Below are positions 1 through 10,925 of a stretch of DNA of 31,742 nucleotides, one piece after another; positions within the stretch are counted from its first letter, which is position 1; each line of letters starts with the position of its first letter. This DNA comes from Theodoxus fluviatilis. Taxonomy: Eukaryota > Mollusca > Gastropoda > Cycloneritida > Neritidae. The notes under the pieces were generated by a model that worked only from the letters and a program-made list of their open reading frames with translations, did not search any database and was not told the DNA's origin. The stretch covers positions 1 through 31,742 of the forward strand of contig JAWQFJ010028620.1 of NCBI GenBank assembly GCA_034096865.1. Direction: 5' to 3'. The translations under genes were made by a program, and so were the position numbers.

Positions 1-51
<51 letters not shown>
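1..51. repeat. (TG)n microsatellite
   Basis: Uninterrupted TG dinucleotide tract at the window edge, so its full length is unknown. Confidence 0.97.
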
Positions 52-54
<3 letters not shown>

Positions 55-578
55 TCCTTCTTATATCATAAATATTGTCAACTCCTTTACTGACAAGTAG
101 GGTCGACCTCTGAGATAAATCACGAGGCTGGTGCGTTGAAAGACAGAAGCAGCAAACAGCATTTTGGAGAGCAGCAGAGGTCGTGAGAGAGTGAGGTACT
201 TTTGTAATCTGACGACAAAGATACTCTCTTGGGTACGAATCAATAATCAGAAAACTTGTTTCACAGTCACTTGAACTAGATAAACACACCCACACATCTC
301 GACTGTCACGCGATGCAAAGATTCTGTTTGGCTTTGAAAAACCCGACGCGAAGCAAACACCTGTTTTCGACCAACTCCGCCTCTTAATCTCAGCCTTAAT
401 AGAGAGGAGCACCTTTGAGTTTGCTGCAACCTCCATTCAATCATCTCTCACTATAGTCTCACTCTCAGCAGTGAAAGGCTACGAGTGATCCTGCCCATCG
501 TCTGGACGCATTTTTCGGAAAGAGGTCCTACAGGGGAATTGCAGGGCCTTTGCAACAGAGGACAGCTGATTCAAGTTC
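52..578. other. sequence upstream of the SLC25 exon
   Basis: No gene is supported here. The last ~100 bases hold several AG dinucleotides that could be splice acceptors or belong to a 5' UTR in front of the ATG at 579. No TATA box or other core promoter element is convincing. Confidence 0.5.
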
Positions 579-702
579 ATGGATTCCAAGTTCTCACTAC
601 TTCCCAAGGTGATAAATGGCAGCATTTCAGGCATAGTGGGCGTGACGTGCGTGTTTCCCATTGACCTGGTCAAAACCCAGCTACAGAACCAGCAACCTGA
701 AT
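579..702 (+). CDS. SLC25A22: first coding exon of a mitochondrial glutamate carrier (SLC25A22-like)
   Basis: Reading from the ATG at 579 gives a peptide that starts [18 protein letters not shown] and continues [21 protein letters not shown]. This matches the start of the first transmembrane helix and the first signature of mitochondrial carrier family proteins (P-x-D-x-x-K at residues 27-32). The wording around it is that of the H+/glutamate symporters (SLC25A22/SLC25A18), inner-membrane proteins that import glutamate. Similarity ends after about 39 residues. The frame then runs P-E-C-stop (stop at 705-707), so the exon probably ends at 702, before a modest GT donor (GTTAGA at 703). The start Met is at the position expected for the family. 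The second basic residue of the signature is Q instead of K/R, which is unusual. No second exon was found downstream, so the gene either continues beyond a long intron or this is an orphaned exon. Confidence 0.72.
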
Positions 703-3700
703 GTTAGAAGTCTTGAAAGTTTGCCAACGTTCAAGCAATTACGTACCATTAGTAGCATGCTTTCGCCGAGCATTTGCGCAGACACTGTGAAAGTCTTTTG
801 CATTAACAACCTTGCAATGTTAACGTGTCAGTCTCATAAACAAATTGTTGCCTTTCGTCTCTCTGAAATGCCAAACGTTCAAAGAGAACTCTGTGTTCCT
901 TACCATATTTCTTGACATTTAATTACTTTCAACAAGGAAGTCTAGTCATTTACAATAGCCAAGGGAAAGTTGAAACACTTCTGTAACACCAATAAACTAT
1001 TAAGTGCAGTGACATGACAAACATATCTTCGTTGCACTGAGTTCCAGGCAGACGGCACTGCTTGAAAGGTGTCAGAGTGCGAGAGAAGTGACAACGATGG
1101 GATTCAAACAGGGCTACCTCGTTGATGCAGCGGCGGCTCTTTAGGACCCTAGAGGACGGACAGCGGTCGTGGATTCAGTCGATACACAGAGGGAAAACAC
1201 TGGGGCTTAGTGAGACGAAAGACGATATCAGTATTCAGATCGCCGATTAGACGGAGGAAACTATAGAGCTCCCTGTAGACTCAAACAACAGCAGCAGTCC
1301 ACTGCAATTTATTGTTCATCCATACCCAGTCAGGGGGCTGGCGATAATGGCGAACGCCTTCAACAAGAAATGTTTGAGTAATGGCGGTTTTTTTCTTCAA
1401 TGATAATAAACACGCTCTTTGATCTTTCCAAGGCGCAATTGCCACCTTTCGAGGAGTAGAAGATGTCTCCTGCACCCCATACCTCACACTGTAGGAGTGT
1501 TGTTCAGAAGTGCGCTTATTTTTTCAAGCACTGAGTGAAAGCTCCCACACAATACTGACGGCCCGCCAGGTCTGGCTTGATACAGAGGCGCTGTGGTTCA
1601 CCACCGAAGGCAAAACACAACATGCGGTAGAGTACCCTGGAGTGAATGCCCTCAACTGTTCAAGGACACAGTGTAGGAACATGCGATACTGTGTGGTCGC
1701 TCCCGAGAAACATTATGGACCTTTCATCTTGTACTTCCATGCCTGCCGTTGCATACGCTGTCTTGGGCTGGCAGCGCATGGGACCTGACTTTTCATTTGT
1801 ACGGAACATTAGATACAAAAAATGAAATACTGACGCCATTCTTTTCTTCGCGATGTAATTAATTTATTCGTAGTTTTATGAAGTAGATAATTTGAAGAAA
1901 AACAGATAGTTTGCAAAAGGCAAAAAAATCTGCAATAATATTGACCTCGTTGGTTTGAAATCAAAGATGATTAGACACCGCACGCGGATTAGCGTGACTG
2001 ATCAGGCGACAAATGCATTGTGTCTGTAATTCCTGGCGAACTCACAAGCCACCAGCCTGGTTCATTCCACTCGGAGTCATCGACGTCTGCAGGACAATCC
2101 CAAGAACAAAGCGAACGCGGAAAAAAAGTGAGTAGGATTTATGAATAGTTGTTCTCAGGAAAATGATTGATGATACCAACTGAGCCCGTTCCGAGCGATG
2201 AAACAGCATGCACATATTTCAAACTGAAGTGTCGCGGTGCGGTATGAATACATGTTGAAACCGTCGACATCTATGTTCCTTTTGTTTAGAGAATTACCAA
2301 GAAGAAAGATAAACAGCAACTTTTTTCTGGTGTTTTGAAAATCCGAAAGCTATTTTCATTATGTCTAGGGAGCGAAAACCGTTTGACCAAAAGGATGGGA
2401 GATGTCCAATAAAATCTCATACAAGACGTGTAAAAAAGGACATTCGGGATGAACAGAAAAACGCATACATCAAGCACTGACAAAAATGAAAAACGAGAGT
2501 TTTAAAAATCAGGGCTGGGTTTTCTCTTCCACGTCAGCCACACAGCTTTGATGTCAGCGACCTTGTCCCTGCAAGTTTCATACATTTCAAATCGACTTCT
2601 GTCGGCTTTATGCACCGTTTCCTTTTACAGCTCAGCATTAATCCTCCAGGCAGTGAAGTGACAGCTGACGGGAAATATTGCCAAAGACAATGAAACAAAG
2701 AGGGAGAAAAACCCTTCCCATTTTAACGGCCCACCGAAATCAATAAAGTTGTGGATTCTAGTTGGGAGGACTCAAAAGATGAGATGCTCAGGAAAGCTCT
2801 CGTCACGTATGGAGTGGGGGAAAGGCAAACATACTCTTCAGAGTCGATAAGGTTTTTTGTTCACGCAAATCGATGGCGAGGAAGGAGGGTCTCACGAGAC
2901 ACGAGCGCTCGCGAGACCCATCACGTTATCAGGGAGCCCTCGCTACCTACACCGCATGCTGTCCCGGCGTGCTTTCCCACGAAACGAGCGACCCGTGCGG
3001 CTCACAAGGCAACCAAAGATGTGGTGGAGTCCCGTGTGGTGAATAGAGCGTGAAAGAACGAAAGCAACTCAGCACATGAAGTCATGAAAGATTTCTTACC
3101 GAGAGGCATCCAGCTTCTATGGTAAACTCTTGTATTTTAAACTTCGCTGGGAACGTTTTCGAAGAACACGTATATTTGTTCCGCTGCATGTCAATCTGTG
3201 TTCCAACGTAAGTCGTCTGTGGGTTTTGCTTCACCACGCTGTTGTTTTCAGCATTTCTGTTTCAGGATTACATGATACCCTATGAAAGATAAACATTCAA
3301 CAGCTTTTTTGCACAGATCACCGATACATACTCTCGTATTTGTGATGCGCCAAGGAATCAGAAAACACTCGTTTGGGTACATTTTTGCCAAATCATTTTC
3401 ATTATTATTATGTCAATATGAATGTATTGTATCTTTGGTACACATTGTTGACTTTGACAACACTCATGCTATCTGAATGGAGTTAAATTGGAGTCTTGAC
3501 AACGTCACAGAGTTAAACGAAGTTTGCTTCCACGTAGTGCATCAACATTCATATATTAAATATGGGTAAGGCATCTTCTGACAGACAGATCAAATCGAGA
3601 GGTTAAACGCGCCAGTTATTGTCCCCGGGGTATACATTTCGATCAGAGTGGATCGTTACCTCAGCTATTCAAACTACTTCACTTCATTTGGCGCCCAGAG

Positions 3701-4082
3701 CAAGGACACCACAAACGTTGGATTGCCGGGTGGGTCAGCCAAGGCAGAACAGACCTCAATCCACGGAAGTGACGTCAGAGCACTGGCTGCGACCAAAGAA
3801 CTTGAGACAACAAGAAGCGTCACTCCGCGATTTTACGCAGGACGAGATTTAGCCGGCGGTTTGCGTGAGTTGCGTCCCTTGTTTTTGGTTGGATCATGAT
3901 GATCGCCATGGGAGGCGAAATCAATGCTTGGAGCGATTATGCTCTAGCCACCGATTTTATGAGCCAGTGAGTCTCTCAAACTGACAATAAACTGATGGTG
4001 ACTGCTCTGCAGGCAGTGGCTAATTTGGGAAACGAAGTATTTACCATCTGTGACTGACTGGACGTTGTCTAGGATTTCAGCT
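703..4082. other. non-coding or intronic stretch, no recognised gene
   Basis: AT-moderate unique-looking sequence. Only short, unrecognised open frames are present. The frames at 1510-1788 and 2751-3053 resemble no family known to me. Around 3619-3899 two overlapping + frames stay open for about 230-250 bases and include a full CRE palindrome (TGACGTCA at 3770-3777), but no product is recognisable. If the carrier gene is intact this would be its first intron. Confidence 0.5.
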
Positions 4083-4084
4083 AT

Positions 4085-4206
4085 CACACACACATACACA
4101 CACACATACACACACACATACACACACACATACATACACACACATACACACATACATACACACACATACACACACATACACACACATACACACACACCCA
4201 CACACC
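4085..4206. repeat. (CA)n/(TACA)n compound microsatellite
   Basis: CA runs interrupted regularly by TACA units. The open frames here are repeat translations (THTYTH on one strand, CVCVY on the other). Confidence 0.95.
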
Positions 4207-4524
4207 CGGATACACCCTTCCAGTTCTCTTTAACTGGCGTATCATGATTCTGGGTACCGCACCTCAGATCACACAGCTACGAAGGAAGCGGGAAATCTGT
4301 CCTCTACGTCATGGTGCTCACGAACTCGCAAACTCCTATTTTTGTATGTTCTGCCTACCGTGCCTACCAAGGGCAAGCGCACGTAGACGCCACATCATGT
4401 TTTGGTCTAGAAATGAAATCACCGCACGTACATTTCAAAATGAACACAACTGGTGTTATGTAGCTATGTATTTTTTTTCTTGACGAAGACGGCTTAACAC
4501 TTGTTTATCTTTCCACACATTCGG

Positions 4525-4720
4525 GTCGGGGCTTGAGTCCAGTGGTTAAAGAGCTCCCTTGCAGTCGCCTGGCCACAGGCAGGTGGAGTATGTGAAGCTA
4601 CACGTATACTTTAGTTGCCTGTTTTGGTAAGGTGCTACATCCGCACTGCCTCTTCTACCGAGGAATTAAACCGGCTATTGGTCGCTGTACTGCGGCGACC
4701 GGGAGTGAATTTCCTAAGAT
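4525..4720 (+). mobile_element. possible tRNA-derived SINE fragment
   Basis: The stretch GTCCAGTGGTTAAAGAGC followed by CTCCCTTGCAGTCG resembles the tRNA-like head of invertebrate SINEs around the RNA polymerase III A box. A good B box is not visible, so it would be degenerate. No poly(A) tail or target duplication could be defined. Confidence 0.3.
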
Positions 4721-4752
4721 ATAAATGCATCGAAATAGGAACTACACAAAGG

Positions 4753-4771
4753 TTATTGTTGTTGTTGTTGT
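4753..4771. repeat. (GTT)n short microsatellite
   Basis: Five to six GTT units, a short trinucleotide run. Confidence 0.85.
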
Positions 4772-5113
4772 AAGCACATTCTGTTTTAAGGATCCTTATA
4801 AACGTCTTGTCACATTTGGATAGATTTGGTTTTACAGACAGAAAGCTAACGAGCGGATATAGATACACATACAATTTACTCACAAACACACTGCAACACT
4901 AAAAAAATGATCAACAAGAAACAAATATAAACATACAGAGAAGTAAGCGGTCAGAAAAACCAAGGATAAACAGGCACGAGCAGGCAGACACGCAAACACT
5001 CAGACAAACGGATGAAGAGACACACGGACAGGGGTAAACTCGGTTACAAATACGCAGGCAGAAGGAATGACTCAGTAAGAACGAAGAGCTGCTTATCAAG
5101 ACTCCCGTAATTG

Positions 5114-5137
5114 CGCGTGCGCACGCATGCACGCACG

Positions 5138-5176
<39 letters not shown>
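5114..5176. repeat. (GCAC)n to (AC)n microsatellite
   Basis: Alternating purine-pyrimidine tract beginning with GCGTGCGCACGC and GCAC units, then pure AC. It could adopt Z-DNA. Confidence 0.93.
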
Positions 5177-5177
<1 letters not shown>

Positions 5178-5461
5178 TATTATGTTTTTGTGTTGATCTA
5201 TGACATGGTGCTCCTCTGACCAGAGAGGAAAAGACGAGAACACGCTTTTCAACTGCTTCTGTTATGTCGGACCACCTCATCAGCTATTCCATGAGTGTTG
5301 ATATGAGTACTGTACATCTTTTTTGAATTGACTCGACCATCTCATTATTTATCACCATCAGCCTCTGCGCCATTCGAGTCTATCGATCCGTTTGGCCGAA
5401 TCCTCGGGGACAGACGGCGACTAGCTGCAAACAGATCTCTTGCTTTGCATCCGCCAGAAAA

Positions 5462-6067
5462 CTAATTCATAAATCCCCGCAAGGACACGACGCATACCCC
5501 ACGAAGAACGAGACGTCCATCAAGAAAAAGGATATGACGATCCGTCGGTACAACCTCTTCCATGTCAACGCTGTTCTGGTCCTCTTCTAAGTGAGGATTC
5601 CAATTTCCTATTCTCGCGTTGAAATCTTCAGAAAATCTTTCTTGGTATTTCAATATGAGAACTTCAAGGATGATGAGATTCGAAGATATTTCTTTGCCAT
5701 TGTAATATAGAGAATCGATCGGTGGGATGTACGCACATATCACGATGGTGTCTCGTAGGAAAGGGTTGCAGATTCTAAGCGCTAATAATGTATCATTTTC
5801 AGTATCAAGTTGCACTGAACACTCTGCAAGAGTTTTCTTCACAAATACCACGACTCCTCCTGACCGTCTTCCCTGTGCTGACAGTTTTACTCCAGGAGAG
5901 TGTAGTACCATAAAGTCTGCAAAGTGTATACTGAAATCAAAATTCAAAGCAGAAAAGGTTTCCGTGAGACAACAAATATCAAAACTACGCAAGTATTCCA
6001 GGAATCCTGGCTCAGAGATTTTCTGAGACAAGCCTTCCACATTCCAACACACTACTTGCACAGACAT
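5462..6067 (-). pseudogene. LINE ORF2 N-terminus, APE-type endonuclease, truncated
   Basis: The frame starts with MSVQVVCWNVEGL (ATG at 6067) and shows the order of motifs of LINE apurinic-like endonucleases, which nick target DNA to prime reverse transcription. These are WNVEG (active-site Asn), CLTETF (Glu), GGVVVFVK, ICAYIPP and DFNARIG. The residue pattern is that of the endonucleases common in molluscan CR1/L2-like LINEs. After DFNARIG the similarity fades and the frame stops at 5462, before the terminal SDH region and the whole reverse transcriptase. The usual Gly before DFN is Glu here, perhaps near a small deletion. About 200 of ~900 expected ORF2 residues remain. It follows the ORF1-like frame directly. 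Confidence 0.82.
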
Positions 6068-6118
6068 ATCACAGACACTGATTTCATTAACTGTTTGCAA
6101 TGGGCGCTGGCCTCGCCA

Positions 6119-7023
6119 TCAGGACTGTGAGTCCACACGACTCGCATCTTGTGAGGACGATGCCGTGCTGCGGAGCCTACCATGCCACGCTAATGAAGTG
6201 CTCTTCGGAGGTACGCCATCTTTCACACCACATTCCTCTTCCTGCACTTCACCAGCGTTCTCCCCCGTATCAACCTGTGGTTTGTCAACCACAGAGGTTT
6301 TCGTCAGCCAGTCATGCAGTGACTTCTGGATTTTCCTTCTAGAGGAAGAACCCAACACTGACTGACTCTGATCCAGACTCAGATCCTGGCATTGAACTGT
6401 GGTTACGTCACTCCCGTCTCTTTGGTCCCGAGTGAGACCCGGTTCGACGACGACAATCTCGTCTTGCTCTCGCGTCCCAAATGGCTCATCAGCAGGCTCC
6501 TCGGTGCCACCAGAGGAGCTGCCCTCACTTGACGTCGACAACCCCCCTGAGTCATGGGAGAGATCTAGGTTTTCAACTAGACCCACTAGTTGAGAGGAGG
6601 TCTGGTATGCCTCTTCTGGTTTGTCCATTCCAAGAGGTGCCATGTCGTCTGCAGATGTAAGTATTGTCTTTATCTTCTGCCATTCATCAACATCTCTGTT
6701 TAATGACAAGTGGGAAGTACCTCTCTCACTTTCCAAGTGATTGACCACTGGGCGCCTTTCACCGTCTTGGACACCGTACATGCCCTCTGTAGGGTCTGTG
6801 GGGTTACAATGGCTCCAGTAACCAGTGTTTGTACGCGACTGTTCTCCACCTTGTCTTTGGCTTGCATAGACGTCCGGGTGGGCTCATGTTCCTGTCTGAT
6901 CTTGCGGGTACTGCCAGCTGTCTGTTGTCTGTAGGCTTGGATCTCGTGGCAGGGAGCTTTCGTGTTCTTTTGGAGGGCAACCGTGCCACTCTTGGGCATA
7001 CTGGACTCTGCCATGTGCCCGGT
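6119..7023 (-). pseudogene. LINE ORF1-like frame, frameshifted
   Basis: Two overlapping minus frames make up one broken ORF. The first runs from MAESSMPKSGT near 7015 to about 6700. The second is open from about 6885 to the stop at 6119, includes MYGVQDGERRPVV and ends in DASRVDSQS. The protein is hydrophilic and rich in Ser, Gln, Asp and Glu. It lacks visible zinc knuckles in the surviving part. Assignment to ORF1 rests on its place just before the endonuclease, because no ORF1 domain is recognisable. Where the reading shifts cannot be fixed exactly; it lies between about 6700 and 6885. Confidence 0.55.
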
Positions 7024-7028
7024 TCCTT

Positions 7029-7029
<1 letters not shown>

Positions 7030-7064
<35 letters not shown>

Positions 7065-7155
7065 CAGAGAGAGAGAGGCGCAGAGAGAGAGAGAAAGAAG
7101 CGCAGAGAGAGAGAGAGAGATAGAGAGGCGCAGAGAAAGGCGCAGAGAGAGGCGC

Positions 7156-7192
<37 letters not shown>

Positions 7193-7209
7193 CACATAGA
7201 GAGGCGCAC

Positions 7210-7256
<47 letters not shown>

Positions 7257-7273
7257 CACATAGAGAGGCGCAC

Positions 7274-7338
<65 letters not shown>
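7030..7338. repeat. GA-rich array with GGCGCA/GGCACA variant units
   Basis: Mostly (GA)n with recurring interruptions GGCGCAGAG, GGCACATAGAG and GGCGCACAGACAG. The same variants recur in the array at 8003-8297, so the two blocks are probably halves of one older array. Confidence 0.95.
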
Positions 7339-7340
<2 letters not shown>

Positions 7341-8002
7341 CTGAATCTGAATCTGAATCTTTATTTCGGCCGACGACCCATCATGGTTATAACAGTACAA
7401 ACATGTAAAATTGCAATGCTATATATACACGAAGTTGTTAAGCATTTCAAACTGTGCATTGATCAAAGTACATGTTTAGAATATTCTCAGAGAAGATCAC
7501 ATGAGATCTATACATTGGAACAGTTACAATCAATACTGTATTAACAAAATTACATGACATCAAGCGAACATTATTTTAGCTACGAGGTTGACGATAATAT
7601 AGGACAGTGTACTGAGACCGAATAGAACTATGTTGTGAGAATAGGAGAATAGAGTTCTTTCGGTAATTTTTTTATTGCGACGGTTCATACTGTAATATAT
7701 AAACATTGCAACATCGCGCGTTTTATGTACATCGCTTCCATTTAATAAGTGCGTTATGTCATTATGTCTGTTTGTTAGCAAATGTTTTGCCACGTATTTT
7801 CCTCTTATATCAGAATACACAGGACAACTCATAATAAAGTGTGTCTCGTTCTCGATATCGTTACAGAATGGACATCTTTCATCCTGATCCAGCTGTGCTC
7901 GGGGTCGTACATTGTGTTTTAACTCGTTATTACGAAGACTGAAGCGTATAAAACAGTATCTGAATTTTTTTATGTTGGTGTAGTTAATATAACTTTCGCA
8001 CT
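7337..8002 (-). mobile_element. 5'-truncated LINE 3' end with hexamer tail
   Basis: On the minus strand this carries the C-terminus of a LINE polyprotein (stop at 7560), a ~200-base 3' UTR, an AATAAA signal (7360-7365 on the minus strand) and then four AGATTC units (7337-7360), in place of a poly(A) tail. Short tandem 3' tails are typical of CR1/L2-like elements. The fragment begins abruptly at 8002 where GA repeat starts, as expected for 5' truncation during target-primed insertion. Confidence 0.85.
7560..8001 (-). pseudogene. LINE reverse transcriptase C-terminal fragment
   Basis: About 147 codons remain open to the stop at 7560. The stretch CPFCNDIENETHFIMSC gives a C-x2-C-x7-H-x4-C zinc-like motif, preceded by RFSLRNNELKHNVRPR. 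This pairing is the usual C-terminal end of CR1/L2-type LINE ORF2 proteins. The catalytic reverse transcriptase and endonuclease are absent. The upstream part of the open frame is translated GA repeat and is not coding. The surviving frame has no internal stop, so insertion is probably fairly recent. Confidence 0.82.
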
Positions 8003-8035
<33 letters not shown>

Positions 8036-8069
8036 GCGCAGAGAGAGAGGCACAGAGAGAGAGAGGCGC

Positions 8070-8104
<35 letters not shown>

Positions 8105-8221
8105 TGCAGAGAGAGAAAGAGGCGCATAGAGAGAGAGATGCAGAGAGAGAGAAAGAGAAAGAGGCGCATAGAGAGAGAGAGGCAGAGAGAGAGAGAGAGA
8201 GGCAGAGGGAGAGAGAGAGGC

Positions 8222-8260
<39 letters not shown>

Positions 8261-8297
8261 CAGAGAGGCAGAGAGGCAGAGAGAGAGAGAGAGAGGG
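8003..8297. repeat. GA-rich array with GGCGCA/GATGCA variant units
   Basis: (GA)n with units GGCGCAGAG, GGCACAGAG, GATGCAGAG and GGCAGAG. Together with 7030-7338 it brackets the LINE 3' fragment. Confidence 0.95.
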
Positions 8298-9485
8298 GGG
8301 ACGCAGTGAGGGAGAAGGTATTGAACTGGCAGACCAAAGGAAGCAGAACAGAGACACAGAAACGTCAAGGTGAAAGCAAACCTGAAAAACAGAGACGCTA
8401 CGCTCTAGCCAAGATTAAGAAAAGAAATGAACACTGGGAAGGGTGCGAAACCACTTTAACACTTCTGTTCTTTCGTTGCTTACAATGAGCACGGAGCCTG
8501 GCGGGGACCCGACACGTGGTGGACCAGCTGCCAAACCAGCATCAACCGAAGGCCTCTCCGCCTCTCGGATCAGCGGAGTTCCGCCAGTTCTGCACCTTTC
8601 TTCTGGCCACCAGTTCGCTCCATTGGCCACGTCCGCCTGCTTCGTTGATTTCTTCTGCTTCACAGCATCTTTGTCACAGCCAACTGTGTGAAGGGCTTGC
8701 TTTTTATCCTCGCACTCGAACATGTGCCAAATTAATGTTGTTTTCCTCTCCAGTACTTATAATTCTATTGGCGTCGTGTTGGATCCATAAATTTGCAGCA
8801 AAGACCTTGAGTTTCCAAAGGCGGAAATTTTGAGTCCGTTACTGCGCTCACCTTAAACGTATGTCGGTGTATTGCGTTGGCAAGTATCCCAATCGTGTTG
8901 TGAAATCGTCGTCCTAACAAGACACACATATATGCTCAGGAAAACAGAATGTTATGCATACGTTGATGTTAATAAAGCGGATTTTGAAAATCGGTGAATA
9001 AGCAATATTGCCATAAACTTATAAGCGCTTGTTTGTGGGACATTTCAGAATTACCAGAAGTTGTAATGGTATGCTTTAGCAACAGACCGGCATCGTGGCT
9101 TCTAAAGTCCGGATATCGTAAACCCCACACATGAGTGTCATTACTTTTGTTCAGCTCTCAGTCGTATCCTCTTCAGACTTAGCATCACACCGGTACGTAC
9201 GCATACACTGAATCTGGTGATGAGGCCGTGAACCTGAGTTCTACTTTGTGGATTCCTTACTGATCAACATGTGTCTCTGGGTGAATCCTTCAGATAACGT
9301 CGTCAGCCAAATCCGTGTGTAAACCGACACAGCCACACAAGGGCACAAAGCATGGCCACAGGACACTTCGTCTGGCAGGTCTTTAATCCAGGTGAAGATT
9401 ACTTCAGGTCAACCATTATCGACAAAGTGTACAAGTACAGGCTTATCCGGTTGACTTTACGACGGGTCCCACATGGACAGCCAAG

Positions 9486-9486
<1 letters not shown>
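8298..9486. other. no recognised gene
   Basis: A minus frame at 8415-8723 is open for ~100 codons but resembles nothing I know and has a low-complexity Gly/Pro/Ala part. The rest shows no coding signal, RNA gene or clear repeat. Confidence 0.5.

Positions 9487-9553
<67 letters not shown>
9487..9553. repeat. (TC)n microsatellite
   Basis: Pure TC tract of about 33 units, leading into the CTCA array. Confidence 0.97.
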
Positions 9554-9555
<2 letters not shown>

Positions 9556-9998
9556 CCTTCCCTCACTCGCTCTCTCGCTTGCTCACTCACCCACCCACCC
9601 CTCTACCTACTCACTCACTGACTTACTGACTTACTCACTGACTCACTCACTGACTCACTGACTCACTCACACACTGACTCACTGACTCACGCACGCACGC
9701 ACGCACTCACCCACTCACTCACTCACTCACTCACTCACTCACTCACTCACTCACTCACTCACTCACTCACTCACTCACTCACTCACTCACTCACTCACTC
9801 ACTCACTCACTCACTCACTCACTCACTCACTCACTCACTCACTCACTCACTCACTCACTCACTCACTCACTCACTCACTCACTCACTCACTCACTCACTC
9901 ACTCACTCACTCACTCACTCACTCACTCACTCACTCACTCACTCACTCACTCACTCACTCACTCACTCACTCACTCACTCACTCACTCACTCACTCAC
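9556..9998. repeat. (CTCA)n tetranucleotide array
   Basis: Imperfect CTCA/CTGA/CGCA units up to ~9711, then 287 uninterrupted bases of (CACT)n at 9712-9998 (about 72 units). The long pure part indicates recent expansion. Confidence 0.97.
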
Positions 9999-10385
9999 CA
10001 ATCCGTCCTCCCAGTCATCTGCCTACTCAATTACTCGGTCACTACCTCGGTCGCTCACTCTCATTCAGCGTTATGGTCCACAACAGCTATTTTCCTCCGT
10101 ATACATGTGCTAGCATGCACATGAGATACCTCCCGATGTCGCTTCTCACATTCCTTTGATTCTTTCCTTTGCCAATCTTCCAATCCTCCACGCATGACGT
10201 CTTTAACTAAGGTCATTTCACCGCAAGGCACCTTCTGTGGGTTCGGGTTTAAAATAGGCACACTGCATCTCCCTACACAATTCGTAAAAGGCGAAAAACA
10301 ATGAAATGATGACTTTATCCAGCTCCAGTGATTTATCTTGGTCAATGCCCTTACACATCCTACGCAGGCTTGTAGACCGAAAAAC
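9999..10385. other. no recognised gene
   Basis: A minus open frame (10061-10345) has no recognisable domain. No splice-bordered exon of the EF-hand/WD gene was found here. Confidence 0.5.
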
Positions 10386-10590
10386 TTCCTTCCTTCCTTA
10401 CCTCCGCCAAGGAGGTCATTTTTTCGGTCGGTTGATGCGTGCGTGCATTAGTTATTCTGTGTGCAAAATAACTCAAAAAGTTCGCACTGATTCAGATGAC
10501 ATTTGCTGCAATGTCAGGGTTTCACCTAAGAAACAATCCATTAAGATTTGGAGGTTATCTGTGGTCTAATTTTGGAATTACAACCATAAA
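10386..10590 (+). mobile_element. dispersed repeat with CCTCCGCCAAGGAGG core
   Basis: A 6-bp hairpin (ACCTCC-GCCAA-GGAGGT, 10400-10416) is followed by TTTTTTCGGT, CAAAATAACTCAAAAAGTT and an AT-richer part with GATTTGGAGGTTATC. This series of phrases matches, from memory, an interspersed repeat seen in many marine animals. Its mechanism and class are not settled by what is visible. The ends given are approximate. Confidence 0.5.
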
Positions 10591-10925
10591 GAAATTGCAT
10601 CGCTGTGCCGAAGGACGCCGAGTGCCGCAAGCCGACGTATGCGCTCCACAATCAGAGACCGCTAGCAGGCACTAAAATGAATTAAACTTCGTAGCGTCAG
10701 GCCTGGCTAGCAGAACATGCTGCCTGAATTAGACAGGCCATGAAAGGGCAGCCGTAAATTAGCCCTCACAAGTTGAGCGGAACAACGTCTTAAATCATAC
10801 AGGCCGCATTGCAGGTGTACTACCATGAACCACTGGCAGCGCTAAATTGATGGAGGTTAGCGCTCTCAGATTGCTCTTTAGTCTTTCTTATCCATTCAAT
10901 CGCTGCATAGATCGTCAGCACTCAC
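10591..10925. other. intron 3' of the 106-bp exon, no feature
   Basis: On the gene's strand this lies just after the splice donor at 10925. Nothing coding or repetitive is recognised. Confidence 0.5.

Larger units (their letters stand above)
5460..7029 (-). mobile_element. 5' fragment of a non-LTR retrotransposon (LINE)
   Basis: On the minus strand an ORF1-like frame is followed, about 50 bases after its stop, by an APE-type endonuclease frame. This is the normal ORF1-ORF2 order of a LINE. Reverse transcriptase is missing; recognisable sequence ends near 5460. The 5' edge abuts the GA array at about 7030. The reading frames contain a frameshift and a truncation, so this copy is dead. Confidence 0.8.

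Noticed and set aside
2502..2621. Minus-strand 39-codon stretch ending in a stop (KADRSRFEMYETCRDKVADI), possible last exon of the EF-hand gene
   Set aside because: No family match, weak acceptor and no polyadenylation signal close by.
6700..8368. Long SLSLSL and REREREM-type frames
   Set aside because: GA/TC dinucleotide repeats read in frame; only the non-repeat ends, which are LINE pieces, are meaningful.
8415..8723. Minus open frame of ~100 codons next to the GA array
   Set aside because: No recognisable domain; could be old mobile-element sequence, but nothing supports a call.
8852..8913. 62-bp minus-strand segment with acceptor-like TTGTTAG and donor GTGAGC, possible next exon of the EF-hand/WD gene
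   Set aside because: Its phase fits, but the peptide does not resemble the expected start of the WD-repeat region.
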